Shown here: piece after piece, positions 1 to 7,477 of the stretch | Numbering within the stretch: the first letter of the stretch is position 1 | Layout of the letters: every line of letters starts with the position of its first letter | DNA from: a virus | DNA length: 22,852 bases | Direction: 5' to 3' (one strand) | IMG/VR virus record: IMGVR_UViG_3300025141_000815 | Location: 1 to 22,852 of that record | Made by a program: the position numbers and the translations under genes | The notes under the pieces: generated by a model | What the model saw: only the letters and a program-made list of their open reading frames with translations | The model's database searches: none | Told to the model about the DNA's origin: nothing

Positions 1-116
1 CGAGAGCAACGGCTATTGAAGAAGAAGGTGTCCCAGGCTCCGAGGATGACGAGACAACTCCCCCCCACCCCGTTGAAGAGCAAGAATCCCTTAATATAGA
101 AATTGTGGAAGACTAA
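1..116 (+). CDS. C-terminal end of an unidentified acidic protein (partial)
   Basis: An open frame runs in from the left edge and stops at TAA 114-116. The visible tail of about 37 residues is rich in Glu, Asp and Pro, with a Thr-Pro-Pro-His-Pro stretch near its middle and the ending Ile-Val-Glu-Asp. No family can be recognised from such a tail. It ends one base before the ATG of the next gene, so it belongs to the same transcribed block as the packaging genes. The coding call rests on the clean open frame, the acidic composition and the tight junction. The remainder of the gene lies outside the window. Confidence 0.6.
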   Translation, partial: RATAIEEEGVPGSEDDETTPPHPVEEQESLNIEIVED

Positions 117-117
117 A

Positions 118-414
118 ATGAAAGTATCCAAATCCCAACTTAAGCAGATTATCAAGGAAGAGATAGAAGGTTCTTCGGAGATAATCGAATTATTAAAAGA
201 CATTTCATACAAACTAGATCAGGGCCCCGAACTAAAAGAAATCATAGCTGCAATCGACCGCGTAGATGGCTCATTAGATTATGTGGCGTCTGCATTAACT
301 GGTATGGCTCCGGGTACTATCGGCTCCATGCAAAAAGCGCTGGGTAGATATTATTCTCCTCCGACGCGAAGGTCTATAGATCCGACCGACGTAAATATCA
401 AAGATGATGGATGA
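118..414 (+). CDS. Small helical protein upstream of the large terminase, function unknown
   Basis: A 98-residue protein. I chose ATG 118 rather than the in-frame TTG at 103 because it lies just after the previous stop and begins with the motif MKVSKSQLKQIIKEEIE. Lys/Glu-rich amphipathic N-termini of this kind recur in other proteins of this block. Residues 1-60 look helical; the C-terminus has a basic patch (YYSPPTRRS) followed by an acidic end. Its stop overlaps the terminase start (ATGA at 411-414), which indicates translational coupling. In T4 the small terminase subunit gp16 sits directly before gp17, so this could be a short gp16 equivalent. However, it is much smaller than gp16 and shows no recognisable DNA-binding motif, so I leave it unnamed. 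Confidence 0.75.
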   Translation: MKVSKSQLKQIIKEEIEGSSEIIELLKDISYKLDQGPELKEIIAAIDRVDGSLDYVASALTGMAPGTIGSMQKALGRYYSPPTRRSIDPTDVNIKDDG

Positions 415-1994
415 GCTTTCAACTAGACAAAAAGCAGCAAGTCAAAGAGATTCTCAAGTGTGGCAAGGATCCGTCTTATTTTCTTAAAACATATGCTCGA
501 ATTTCTCACCCCATGCATGGGCTTATTTTATTCGATACCTACAACTTTCAAGATGACCTTCTTCGAAGTTTTAATGATTATCGCTTTAATGTCATCTTAA
601 AAGCACGTCAGCTAGGTATCTCAACGATCACCGCAGGGTATATTGTATGGATGATGTTGTTTCACCGCGACAAAGCCATCCTTGTGATGGCAACAAAATT
701 TGCGACAGCAGGAAACCTCGTAAAGAAAGTCAAAGGAATCATGAGGCAACTCCCAAATTGGCTTAAGATTGCTACAATTGAAGTAGATAACCGCAATTCT
801 TTTGAGCTTTCCAACGGTTCTTCGATTAAAGCAGCATCTACTTCTGGTGATGCTGGTCGTTCGGAAGCTTTGTCGCTTCTCGTTCTCGACGAGGCCGCCC
901 ACATTGAAAATTTAGAAGATTTATGGACAGGTTTGTATCCCACGCTATCGACGGGCGGCCGTTGTATTGCCTTATCAACACCCAATGGTGTTGGGAATTG
1001 GTTCCATAAAACCTGTATTGATGCTGAAGATGCCGCAAATAATTTTCATTTAACAAATCTTCCGTGGAACGTGCACCCGGAAAGAGATGAAGAATGGTAT
1101 AAGAAAGAGACCAAGAATATGTCTAAGCGACAGATTGCACAAGAGCTGGAGTGTAATTTCAACACCTCTGGCGAAACAGTTATAGATCCAGATTGTATGG
1201 AGTGGATGCTATCGATGGTTAAGAAACCCAAGCACCGCACAGGCTTTGATCGTAATTTTTGGATTTGGGAAGAGTTTGATCCTACTTGCAATTATTTAAT
1301 GACAGTCGATGTGTCGAGAGGCGACGGCGCCGATTACTCCACATTTCAGATTCTAAAGATAGAAACATTAGAAATCGTTGGAGAATACCAAGGAAAGCTC
1401 ACACCAGATTTATACGCCAATATGCTTAATCAAGTTGGCCGAGAGTTTGGAAACGCGATGATGGTAGTAGAAAATAATAATATTGGCTATACAGTGCTTG
1501 ACAAACTCGTAGAATACGGTTATCCTAATATATATTATTCTATTAAATCAACACACGAATACATCGAGCAGCATCAAGCAGAAATTCGCAACTCCGCAGT
1601 CGCTGGTTTTACAACTACGATGAAGACACGCCCTCTCATAGTTGCAAAATTAGAAGAGTTTGTAAGAAACAAACTAATTAAAGTGTATTCTTCACGGCTA
1701 GCAAACGAAATGAAAACTTTTATTTGGAAAAATGGCAAACCCCAGGCAATGAAAGGCTATAATGATGATTTAATTATGGCTCTCGCAATTGCTTGTTGGG
1801 TGCGTGATACGGCACTCCAATCAAGCGCAAGAGATTTAAACTATCAGAAAGCTTTTGTTGATGCAATCATTACAACCAAGACAACCATGAATACAAAAAT
1901 TAGTGGCCAACAAGGATACAAGAAAGATGGCGTCTTTGAGCAAATGAGTGAAGCAGAACAACTTTATGAACAATATAAATGGATTATTAAGTGA
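411..1994 (+). CDS. terL: Terminase large subunit (gp17-like ATPase/nuclease)
   Basis: A 527-residue DNA-packaging motor and headful nuclease, which docks on the portal and pumps DNA into the prohead. N-terminal ATPase: an adenine-binding type motif FDTYNFQDDLL (41-51), a Walker A variant KARQLGIST (64-72), Walker B LLVLDE (156-161, with D160 and E161), and the coupling motif ALSTPNG (187-193). C-terminal RNase H-fold nuclease: acidic residues D300 in TVDVSRG, E354 in VVENNN and D452/D453 in NDDLIMALA. These match the spacing of the T4 gp17 nuclease. The usual Walker A lysine (GKT) is replaced by GIST, with a lysine upstream at K64. The length is somewhat below T4 gp17 (610 aa). The start overlaps the preceding stop by four bases, and the portal gene follows nine bases after the stop. 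Confidence 0.95.
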   Translation: MSFQLDKKQQVKEILKCGKDPSYFLKTYARISHPMHGLILFDTYNFQDDLLRSFNDYRFNVILKARQLGISTITAGYIVWMMLFHRDKAILVMATKFATAGNLVKKVKGIMRQLPNWLKIATIEVDNRNSFELSNGSSIKAASTSGDAGRSEALSLLVLDEAAHIENLEDLWTGLYPTLSTGGRCIALSTPNGVGNWFHKTCIDAEDAANNFHLTNLPWNVHPERDEEWYKKETKNMSKRQIAQELECNFNTSGETVIDPDCMEWMLSMVKKPKHRTGFDRNFWIWEEFDPTCNYLMTVDVSRGDGADYSTFQILKIETLEIVGEYQGKLTPDLYANMLNQVGREFGNAMMVVENNNIGYTVLDKLVEYGYPNIYYSIKSTHEYIEQHQAEIRNSAVAGFTTTMKTRPLIVAKLEEFVRNKLIKVYSSRLANEMKTFIWKNGKPQAMKGYNDDLIMALAIACWVRDTALQSSARDLNYQKAFVDAIITTKTTMNTKISGQQGYKKDGVFEQMSEAEQLYEQYKWIIK

Positions 1995-2002
1995 GATTAT
2001 AA

Positions 2003-3982
2003 ATGGCATTACCCGACAACAACCCAGCAAATAGTCAATCAGGATTATTTAAAGCATTAACGCGACTTTTTTCAGGACCGATAGTTAGCTATCGTTCTCA
2101 ATCTGGTCGCAGAATTAGACGACAACACCTTGACAAATTTGGTTCAAGATTTAAGTCAGCATCCGGCCAACAATTTAAGAAGACATTATATAGCCCATTA
2201 GATAGAATTGCCTCAAACGCAATCGGAAACCAGCGGCGCTCAGAACGTTATGTAGATTTCGATCAGATGGAGTATATGCCAGAGATTGCCTCCACAATGG
2301 ATATCTACGCAGACGAGATGACGACCTATTCAGAGTTACGACCCATGTTAAACATCAAATGCCCCAATGAAGAAATTGAAGCAGTGTTGGGGATCTTGTT
2401 TGATAATATTCTTAACATCAAATATAATCTTTTTGGCTGGGCGCGCACAATGTGTAAGTATGGCGACTTCTTTTTGTATCTCGACATCGATGAAAAGTTT
2501 GGTGTCCAATCTGTAATTGCGCTACCAACACAAGAAGTAGAAAGATTAGAAAGCCAAGACTCTACAAACCCTAATTACATTCAATACCAATGGAACTCTG
2601 CTGGTATGACTTTTGAAAATTGGCAGATCGCACATTTTCGTGTGCTAGGAAATGACAAGTATACCCCATACGGAACTTCTATTTTAGAACCATCACGCCG
2701 TATCTGGCGGCAATTAGTACTCATGGAAGATGCTATGATGGCATACCGCGTTATCCGTTCATCTGAGCGACGTATGTTTAAGATTGATGTTGGAGGTATT
2801 CCTCCGCAAGATGTTGAACAATATATGCAGAAGGTTGTGACAAACCTTAAGCGACACTCTGTAGTGGACCCAACGACAGGTAAGATCGATCTTCGCTATA
2901 ATCCAATGAGCATCGAAGAAGACTACTTTATTCCCGTGCGCCCCGGTTCTGCCACAGACATTCAGAACCTTGCTGGCGGAAGCAACACCACCGATATTGA
3001 TGATATCAAATATTTACGCGACAAGCTTTTCTCTGCGCTCAAGATCCCCCAGTCTTATCTCACGATGGGCGAGGGCGCCGAAGAAGATAAGGCAACCCTC
3101 GCACAAAAAGACATTCGGTTTGCAAGAACCATTCAGAGACTACAAAGAGTTATTATCGCAGAACTTACAAAGATCGGCATTATCCATCTCTATACGCTAG
3201 GCTTCAGAGGCGACGATTTATTAAGCTTTGACCTCACTCTAAATAATCCATCAAAGATTGCCGAGCTTCAAGAGATGGAATTTTGGAAGAGTAAGTTCGA
3301 CATTGCGGGAGCAGCTACAGAAGGCTACTTCTCACGGCGCTGGGTCACTGAACACATCTTCGGCATGTCCCATGAAGATTTCATTCGCAATCAACGCGAG
3401 ATGTATTATGATCGCAAGCACGATGCAGCGCTACAGCAGGTTGCAGAAGCCGCAGCCGCAGAAGGCGGAATGGGTGGCGATCTCGGTGGCGAAGACCTCG
3501 GTGGCGATCTCGGTGGCGATCTCGGTGGTGAAGACCTCGGTGGCGATCTCGGTGGCGAAGAGATGCCCGCCGGAGAAGCCGGCGGAGAAGAAGAATCAAC
3601 ACTCCTCGCAGTTCCCCCGGGGTCTCGTAACGAGCCCCGACTCACCCCTGGTGCCAAGGGAAAAGTAGATTATCCCAAGAACGGCCGAAATGACCGTCGC
3701 GTTGCTGGCGCCCGCAAACGTCACAATGCTGCAAAGTGGGTGAGAGAGAAAGGTAGCGGCACAATACGAAATACTCTCCCAGGAAAGCGTGACATTGAAG
3801 CTCTAATTACAATGGATGGCGCCGCAATAGGTATTAATGAAAATGATCAATCTATTTATACAGGAGAAATCTCGGAAGAAAATCAATTGTTTCAAGTAAA
3901 TGATTCTATTCGAGATCTTATTGCAGGATTAGAAAACCAAACTCAAAAGACGCCGGAGCAACAGAATGAAGACAAGACATAA
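2003..3982 (+). CDS. gp20: Portal protein (gp20-like)
   Basis: A 659-residue portal vertex protein, forming the dodecameric ring through which DNA enters and leaves and on which the prohead is started. The N-terminal half has T4-gp20-type features: RRSERYVDFDQMEYMPEIAS near residues 73-92, a MDIYADEMTTYSE segment just after it, and a central region (LKIPQSYLTMGEG, about 347-359) typical of the family. It is longer than T4 gp20 (524 aa) because of a C-terminal extension. That extension contains an Asp-Leu-Gly-Gly repeat (residues 493-519), an acidic stretch, and then a conserved-looking basic segment (LTPGAKGKVDYP and GARKRH). It overlaps the next gene by 17 bases. The core identification is firm; the role of the extension is unknown. 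Confidence 0.94.
   Translation: MALPDNNPANSQSGLFKALTRLFSGPIVSYRSQSGRRIRRQHLDKFGSRFKSASGQQFKKTLYSPLDRIASNAIGNQRRSERYVDFDQMEYMPEIASTMDIYADEMTTYSELRPMLNIKCPNEEIEAVLGILFDNILNIKYNLFGWARTMCKYGDFFLYLDIDEKFGVQSVIALPTQEVERLESQDSTNPNYIQYQWNSAGMTFENWQIAHFRVLGNDKYTPYGTSILEPSRRIWRQLVLMEDAMMAYRVIRSSERRMFKIDVGGIPPQDVEQYMQKVVTNLKRHSVVDPTTGKIDLRYNPMSIEEDYFIPVRPGSATDIQNLAGGSNTTDIDDIKYLRDKLFSALKIPQSYLTMGEGAEEDKATLAQKDIRFARTIQRLQRVIIAELTKIGIIHLYTLGFRGDDLLSFDLTLNNPSKIAELQEMEFWKSKFDIAGAATEGYFSRRWVTEHIFGMSHEDFIRNQREMYYDRKHDAALQQVAEAAAAEGGMGGDLGGEDLGGDLGGDLGGEDLGGDLGGEEMPAGEAGGEEESTLLAVPPGSRNEPRLTPGAKGKVDYPKNGRNDRRVAGARKRHNAAKWVREKGSGTIRNTLPGKRDIEALITMDGAAIGINENDQSIYTGEISEENQLFQVNDSIRDLIAGLENQTQKTPEQQNEDKT
3479..3559 (+). 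repeat. In-frame 12-bp repeat encoding Asp-Leu-Gly-Gly in the portal gene
   Basis: Six copies of a GAT/GAC-CTC-GGT-GGC unit, interrupted by single GAA codons after the first, fourth and sixth copies. They encode DLGG-E-DLGG-DLGG-DLGG-E-DLGG-DLGG-E. The copies are almost identical at nucleotide level, so the tract is probably prone to slippage and length variation. It encodes a flexible acidic linker before the conserved basic C-terminal segment of the portal. Confidence 0.9.
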
Positions 3983-4799
3983 TAAAAAAAGAAACACTGC
4001 TTTTGTTTACGAAGTTCTCGTTAGAGAGGCAACGGTTGCAATGCTAAAAAAAGAGACCAAACGTTGTAACACCGCAGCAAGACTTATCAAGAAGCACTTT
4101 AGAGAAGGCTCGCTGCTTAGAAGAGATCTAGAGTGTCACCGCTCTCTCTATGAAAATCAGAACCTCGACGAGAAAGTTTCTGAAAAGATTCTCAGAGAAG
4201 CCAAGATTGCTAGTCGTTTAATTGATCCTGAAGGATTATTTAAAGAACAAAGCGCGCTAATTCATGATGTCAATAAAGAACTTGAACCCTCTGTGTTCGG
4301 AAATTATGTTCCTAATTATAAAACGCTCGCATCGATAGCGCAGATTTTTTCAGATAAAATCTCCCCAAAGAATCAAGTTATTTTAGAAGGTGAAATTATT
4401 AAAAATATGACGAACTCGTTAGAGAAAACTATAACTATAGATGATATTGACAGTGTGGTAATTAAATCATTTACAAAGAAATTTAATAATAAATATGAAA
4501 CAGAACTTCTTGATGAACAGAAAAAACTTCTGACTTATTATATCTCTTCGTTCGCCGATAATGCACTTGAGCTTAAGACATTTTTGAATGAAGAGATCGC
4601 AAGATTAAAGCTGCAACTCAAAGCCGCAAAATCGATACGAGAGATCCAAAGCGATCCCGATATGATAGAAAAAACCGAACAGGTGATAGCACACCTAAAT
4701 GAGTTTTCTAAGCGATCCGTAGATGATGAGTTGCTGTTAACAGTGATGAAAACACAAAGCCTTGTGAAGGAGATCTATTCAGATGGCAATAACAGTTAG
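3966..4799 (+). CDS. Conserved-looking helical protein between portal and protease, function unknown
   Basis: A 277-residue, Lys/Glu/Leu-rich, mostly helical protein with a very basic N-terminus (MKTRHNKKRNTAFVYEVLVRE). It has no signal peptide or membrane segment. The middle contains heptad-like leucine and isoleucine spacing consistent with coiled coils, especially about residues 185-260. The start codon lies inside the end of the portal gene (17-base overlap) and has a GGAG about eight bases upstream. In T4 the interval between gp20 and gp21 holds the prohead core genes 67 and 68, so a head-core or assembly role is possible by position. I see no sequence match to those short proteins and do not assign a function. 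Confidence 0.82.
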   Translation: MKTRHNKKRNTAFVYEVLVREATVAMLKKETKRCNTAARLIKKHFREGSLLRRDLECHRSLYENQNLDEKVSEKILREAKIASRLIDPEGLFKEQSALIHDVNKELEPSVFGNYVPNYKTLASIAQIFSDKISPKNQVILEGEIIKNMTNSLEKTITIDDIDSVVIKSFTKKFNNKYETELLDEQKKLLTYYISSFADNALELKTFLNEEIARLKLQLKAAKSIREIQSDPDMIEKTEQVIAHLNEFSKRSVDDELLLTVMKTQSLVKEIYSDGNNS

Positions 4800-5322
4800 A
4801 ATAGGCGAAAAAGCTGATGATGCTGTCGTTCGTTTAGAACTAAATGTTCGCAAGAGCATGAGTGGCGACCTGATGATTTTTGATCATGGAGACATCGATA
4901 TTGTTCTATCAACAAATAATAACAAAATCACAGCATTTCCAAAAGAAACAATGAATAATCTTGTGTATGGAGCACAAAACAGACTCTTTGCCCATCTTCG
5001 CAAGAAAGGTTTAGTAATCGGAGACTCTATTCAAGCTGGTTCGTTTTATGGTTCGTTTGAAGCGTTAATGGAAACAGCATCAACTGAAGAGCTTAGCACA
5101 CCAAAGATGGCACTGATCAATATCTCTAATTTTATTGATGAAGAGCGCCCATACTTTGAGTCGACAGAGGCGATTGTCTCGATGGCAGAAGATGAGTTCC
5201 TTCATCCCGAAAAGGAAGACTCGACAGAGCTTGGTGAAGTTCCGCACTCTGATGAGCAAGGCTCAATCCGTCAAGGATTTATCCGAGATCCCTATTCATT
5301 GAGTTATCTGTATACGATTTAG
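4783..5322 (+). CDS. Unknown phage protein, probable beta-rich N-terminal domain
   Basis: A 179-residue protein beginning MAITVRIGEKADDAVVRLEL. Alternating hydrophobic residues over the first 55 positions suggest a beta-sheet domain (LMIFDHGDIDIVLS), followed by a helical region and an acidic C-terminal third ending in DPYSLSYLYTI. AAGGAG at 4767-4772 is a good ribosome binding site, lying inside the preceding gene, which this gene overlaps by 17 bases. The overlapping starts (portal, 277-residue protein, this protein) suggest coordinated, perhaps stoichiometric, expression. No catalytic motif is visible and I do not recognise the family. A virion or assembly role is inferred only from position. 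Confidence 0.8.
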   Translation: MAITVRIGEKADDAVVRLELNVRKSMSGDLMIFDHGDIDIVLSTNNNKITAFPKETMNNLVYGAQNRLFAHLRKKGLVIGDSIQAGSFYGSFEALMETASTEELSTPKMALINISNFIDEERPYFESTEAIVSMAEDEFLHPEKEDSTELGEVPHSDEQGSIRQGFIRDPYSLSYLYTI

Positions 5323-5336
5323 GAGCCTTCTATGTT

Positions 5337-6017
5337 ATGTCTGAAATGAAATTGATAATGGAGCGATGGGATAATTATTTGGATCACGACGCTGCGATGT
5401 TGCCAGTGTCGGAGGCTAGAACCGCTCAATCCGTTTTAGACTTAGCTACTGCCGCAGAAACCCAATTGAAACAAGCAACAGACGAGGCGACCCGGAAAAA
5501 GTTACTCGCTTCTATATTTGTAGGCGTCAGTCTTCTCGCGGCGAGTATTTATCTTGCACCATTATTGGCCGGGATCCTCCCAACCCTAGGGGTCAAAGCT
5601 TCTACTGTTGGAATAATAGCAAGATTTCGTGAGTCTGGCGTTGGAGGGTTTTGGAACGCTCTTGATGATGACGTTAAAGAAGCAGTTGTGGATAAATTGC
5701 CTGACTATAAAGGCAAACTAAGCGATATCGGGTCCAAAATGATAGAGAAGCTTTTACAGATGCCCGACACCGAATCTGCGCAGGTAGACTTTTTGCAAGC
5801 CCTTGATTTACCTGACAACTTAGACGATATGCTTAATGATGATGTTTATGATGCAGTTGTTGAGAGGATTAAAAGTCGGCTAGCGTGGCTCGCTAGCGCA
5901 GGACAGGATTTAGACGAGCCTTCACTAGCTTTAGCATCAAAATTGTTAAGAGACCAATTCGGCCTGTACGTGCAAAAGCAGAACACCAAGGTAGCGGGCC
6001 TTTCAGAACAACAATGA
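5337..6017 (+). CDS. Putative capsid-internal protein with a hydrophobic segment
   Basis: A 226-residue protein whose N-terminus, MKLIMERWDNYLDHD (residues 4-18), resembles the short amphipathic leader with a Trp found on many T4-like virion proteins. It is followed by PVSE26-A27, a possible gp21-type cleavage site. A hydrophobic stretch at about 58-82 (LLASIFVGVSLLAASIYLAP and onward) could span a membrane; the rest is acidic and helical. The start at 5337 is preceded by AGGAG 12 bases upstream; an out-of-frame ATG at 5332 is ignored. Its stop overlaps the next start (ATGA at 6014-6017). Being a possible processed head protein with a membrane segment, it might be ejected with DNA, but that is inference. 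Confidence 0.8.
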   Translation: MSEMKLIMERWDNYLDHDAAMLPVSEARTAQSVLDLATAAETQLKQATDEATRKKLLASIFVGVSLLAASIYLAPLLAGILPTLGVKASTVGIIARFRESGVGGFWNALDDDVKEAVVDKLPDYKGKLSDIGSKMIEKLLQMPDTESAQVDFLQALDLPDNLDDMLNDDVYDAVVERIKSRLAWLASAGQDLDEPSLALASKLLRDQFGLYVQKQNTKVAGLSEQQ

Positions 6018-6331
6018 TAGAACTATTAACATTTATATTAGCAGCCTACGGGCTCACCCAAATTCTAGTATACGGCAAAGTTTTAGAGGGATTAAGGCCA
6101 ACTACTGGATGGCTGGGCCAACTATTTAGTTGCCCCATGTGTATGGGTTTTCATGTAGGGTGGATTTTAATGTTACTTTCTCCCTACACAGAACTATTTA
6201 ATTTTGATGTAACGCCCGTAAATTATTTTATTTTAGGATCGTTATCGTCTGGAACATCCTATATATTAAATATGACATTTGGAGATGAAGGTTTGAAACT
6301 ATTTAAAACCATAGAGGTAAAAAATGAATAA
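6014..6331 (+). CDS. Small membrane protein with a CPMC motif
   Basis: A 105-residue protein with three hydrophobic stretches: residues 1-20, about 44-56, and about 69-85. Between the first two lies FSCPMCMGFHVGW (about 38-50), a Cys-Pro-x-Cys-x-Gly-Phe pattern seen in small uncharacterised membrane proteins of bacteria and phages (DUF1360-like by memory). The paired cysteines could bind metal or be redox active; nothing in the sequence decides between these. It overlaps the previous gene by four bases and is followed by an overlapping minigene. A membrane protein between portal and prohead protease is unexpected. It could act at the inner membrane during head assembly, or be unrelated to the virion. 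Confidence 0.78.
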   Translation: MIELLTFILAAYGLTQILVYGKVLEGLRPTTGWLGQLFSCPMCMGFHVGWILMLLSPYTELFNFDVTPVNYFILGSLSSGTSYILNMTFGDEGLKLFKTIEVKNE

Positions 6332-6434
6332 TTCTTGGACACAAAAATGGATGTTGCAACCAGTAAGGAACTGTTGTAAAGGTTCTATATTCACGCGGGT
6401 GGCGCCCGCAACATTGCAAGGAAATAAATTATGA
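6324..6434 (+). CDS. Possible 36-codon minigene
   Basis: An ATG at 6324 opens a 36-codon frame ending in TGA at 6432-6434. Its start overlaps the end of the CPMC gene (stop 6329-6331), and its stop overlaps the start of the next gene as ATGA (6431-6434), so it exactly fills what would otherwise be a 99-base gap. The peptide has two Trp and a Cys-Cys pair (NNSWTQKW and RNCCKG). A GAGG lies at 6314-6317, seven bases before the ATG. The alternative is an untranslated spacer containing the AAGGA site of the next gene. The precise fit between neighbours is the only support; composition does not prove coding. Confidence 0.4.
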   Translation: MNNSWTQKWMLQPVRNCCKGSIFTRVAPATLQGNKL

Positions 6435-6859
6435 AAGAAATAACTGAATCACAATTAAAAGAAATGGCAGCCGAAGAGCTTCAATTGATGGTAGAAAATG
6501 GAGAAATAGACGAAGGAGTTTTTGGGAGAATGGCCACCCGAGCAAAAGCCGGCGCCGCTGGGCTTGGCGGCAGAGTTAAAGGGGCTGCACAAAAAGGAGT
6601 CGGCAAGCTAGCCGGCGTTGCCGGCATGGAAAAGGTTGCAGCCCAGGCCCAGAAGGCCGGTGAAAAAACACAAGCTGCAGCAATAGGAAAGAGCGAGGCT
6701 ATTAAAGCAGTTCGAACTGTAAAAGTGCACATGAACGCGCTTAAAACAGATTTGGACAAATTAGGGGTTGACACAAACACTGGTCCTGTTGCTACCATTA
6801 TAAAGAAGATGGAAGCACTGATGACTGGAACACTAGCCAAGAAGGCTGGAATGGCATAG
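6431..6859 (+). CDS. Ala/Gly/Lys-rich putative internal head protein
   Basis: A 142-residue low-complexity protein. Residues 1-27 form an acidic helical leader (ITESQLKEMAAEELQLM), ending at IDE28-G29, a good match to the Leu/Ile-x-Glu cleavage site of T4-type prohead proteases. The region from about 34 to 85 is a repetitive Ala/Gly/Lys helix, and the C-terminal third is a regular helix pair. The composition after the putative cut, basic and Ala-rich, resembles T4 internal proteins that bind packaged DNA. AAGGA sits about nine bases before the ATG. The protease gene follows nine bases downstream, a classic place for a protease substrate. The internal-protein role is inferred. Confidence 0.78.
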   Translation: MKEITESQLKEMAAEELQLMVENGEIDEGVFGRMATRAKAGAAGLGGRVKGAAQKGVGKLAGVAGMEKVAAQAQKAGEKTQAAAIGKSEAIKAVRTVKVHMNALKTDLDKLGVDTNTGPVATIIKKMEALMTGTLAKKAGMA

Positions 6860-6868
6860 GGACAAACA

Positions 6869-7477
6869 ATGGGTAAAAAAGTATTATTACGAGAATATTA
6901 TGCACTCTGCGAGGGCGGCGTATGTCAAGATCTTCTTACCGAAGAAGAGAAACGTTTTGTTGCTAGCGGCGGCATGATGTTATCTGGCAAGTTACAAGAA
7001 GCCGATATTCAAAACGGCAATGGTCGCGTATATCCATATAACGTTTTAATGCGCGAGGTCACCAACTATAAAAAATTAGTAAAAGAACGCAGAGCCCTCG
7101 GAGAATTAGACCACCCAGACGATTCAGTTATTAATCTTAAGAACGCTTCTCATATGGTCACAGACGTGTGGATGGAAAACACGGCAGTGATGGGAAAAGT
7201 TAAAGTCTTAGACACCCCTTCGGGCAATATTTTACGTGGGCTTGTAAACAGTGGCGCCCAGCTTGGTATTTCATCCCGAGGCATGGGTTCCGTAAGTGAG
7301 GCAAAGGGACAGACTATTGTAGAAGATGACTTCCAACTTATCTGTTTTGATTTTGTATCCGAACCATCAACTCCCGGCGCATATATGATGAAAGAAGCAA
7401 AAGACTTAAGTGTTCCAAATGTTTTTACAAAAGCAGATCGAATTAATCGATTATTAAACGAGGTTTTAGAAAAATGA
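6869..7477 (+). CDS. gp21: Prohead core protease (gp21-like)
   Basis: A 202-residue serine protease of the T4 gp21/herpesvirus assemblin type. It matures the prohead by cutting scaffold, capsid and internal proteins after Glu. Diagnostic motifs: NGNGRVYP (49-56), LGELDHPDD (78-86) with the catalytic histidine H82, GISSRGMGS (133-141) with the catalytic serine in S135-S136, and CFDFVSEPSTPGA (159-171). The length is close to T4 gp21 (212 aa). The N-terminus has a short leader containing LREYYALCEGG, which might be removed autocatalytically. Its stop overlaps the start of the 585-residue gene (ATGA at 7474-7477). Several neighbouring genes encode candidate substrates. Confidence 0.95.
   Translation: MGKKVLLREYYALCEGGVCQDLLTEEEKRFVASGGMMLSGKLQEADIQNGNGRVYPYNVLMREVTNYKKLVKERRALGELDHPDDSVINLKNASHMVTDVWMENTAVMGKVKVLDTPSGNILRGLVNSGAQLGISSRGMGSVSEAKGQTIVEDDFQLICFDFVSEPSTPGAYMMKEAKDLSVPNVFTKADRINRLLNEVLEK

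Noticed and set aside
118-414. Naming the 98-residue protein as the small terminase subunit
   Set aside because: Position fits, but it is much shorter than gp16, shows no DNA-binding motif, and its N-terminus resembles leaders of other proteins in the block.
3381-3668. Arg/His- and Ser/Pro-rich frames overlapping the portal repeat
   Set aside because: They are off-frame readings of the 12-bp repeat; the portal frame continues into a conserved-looking tail.
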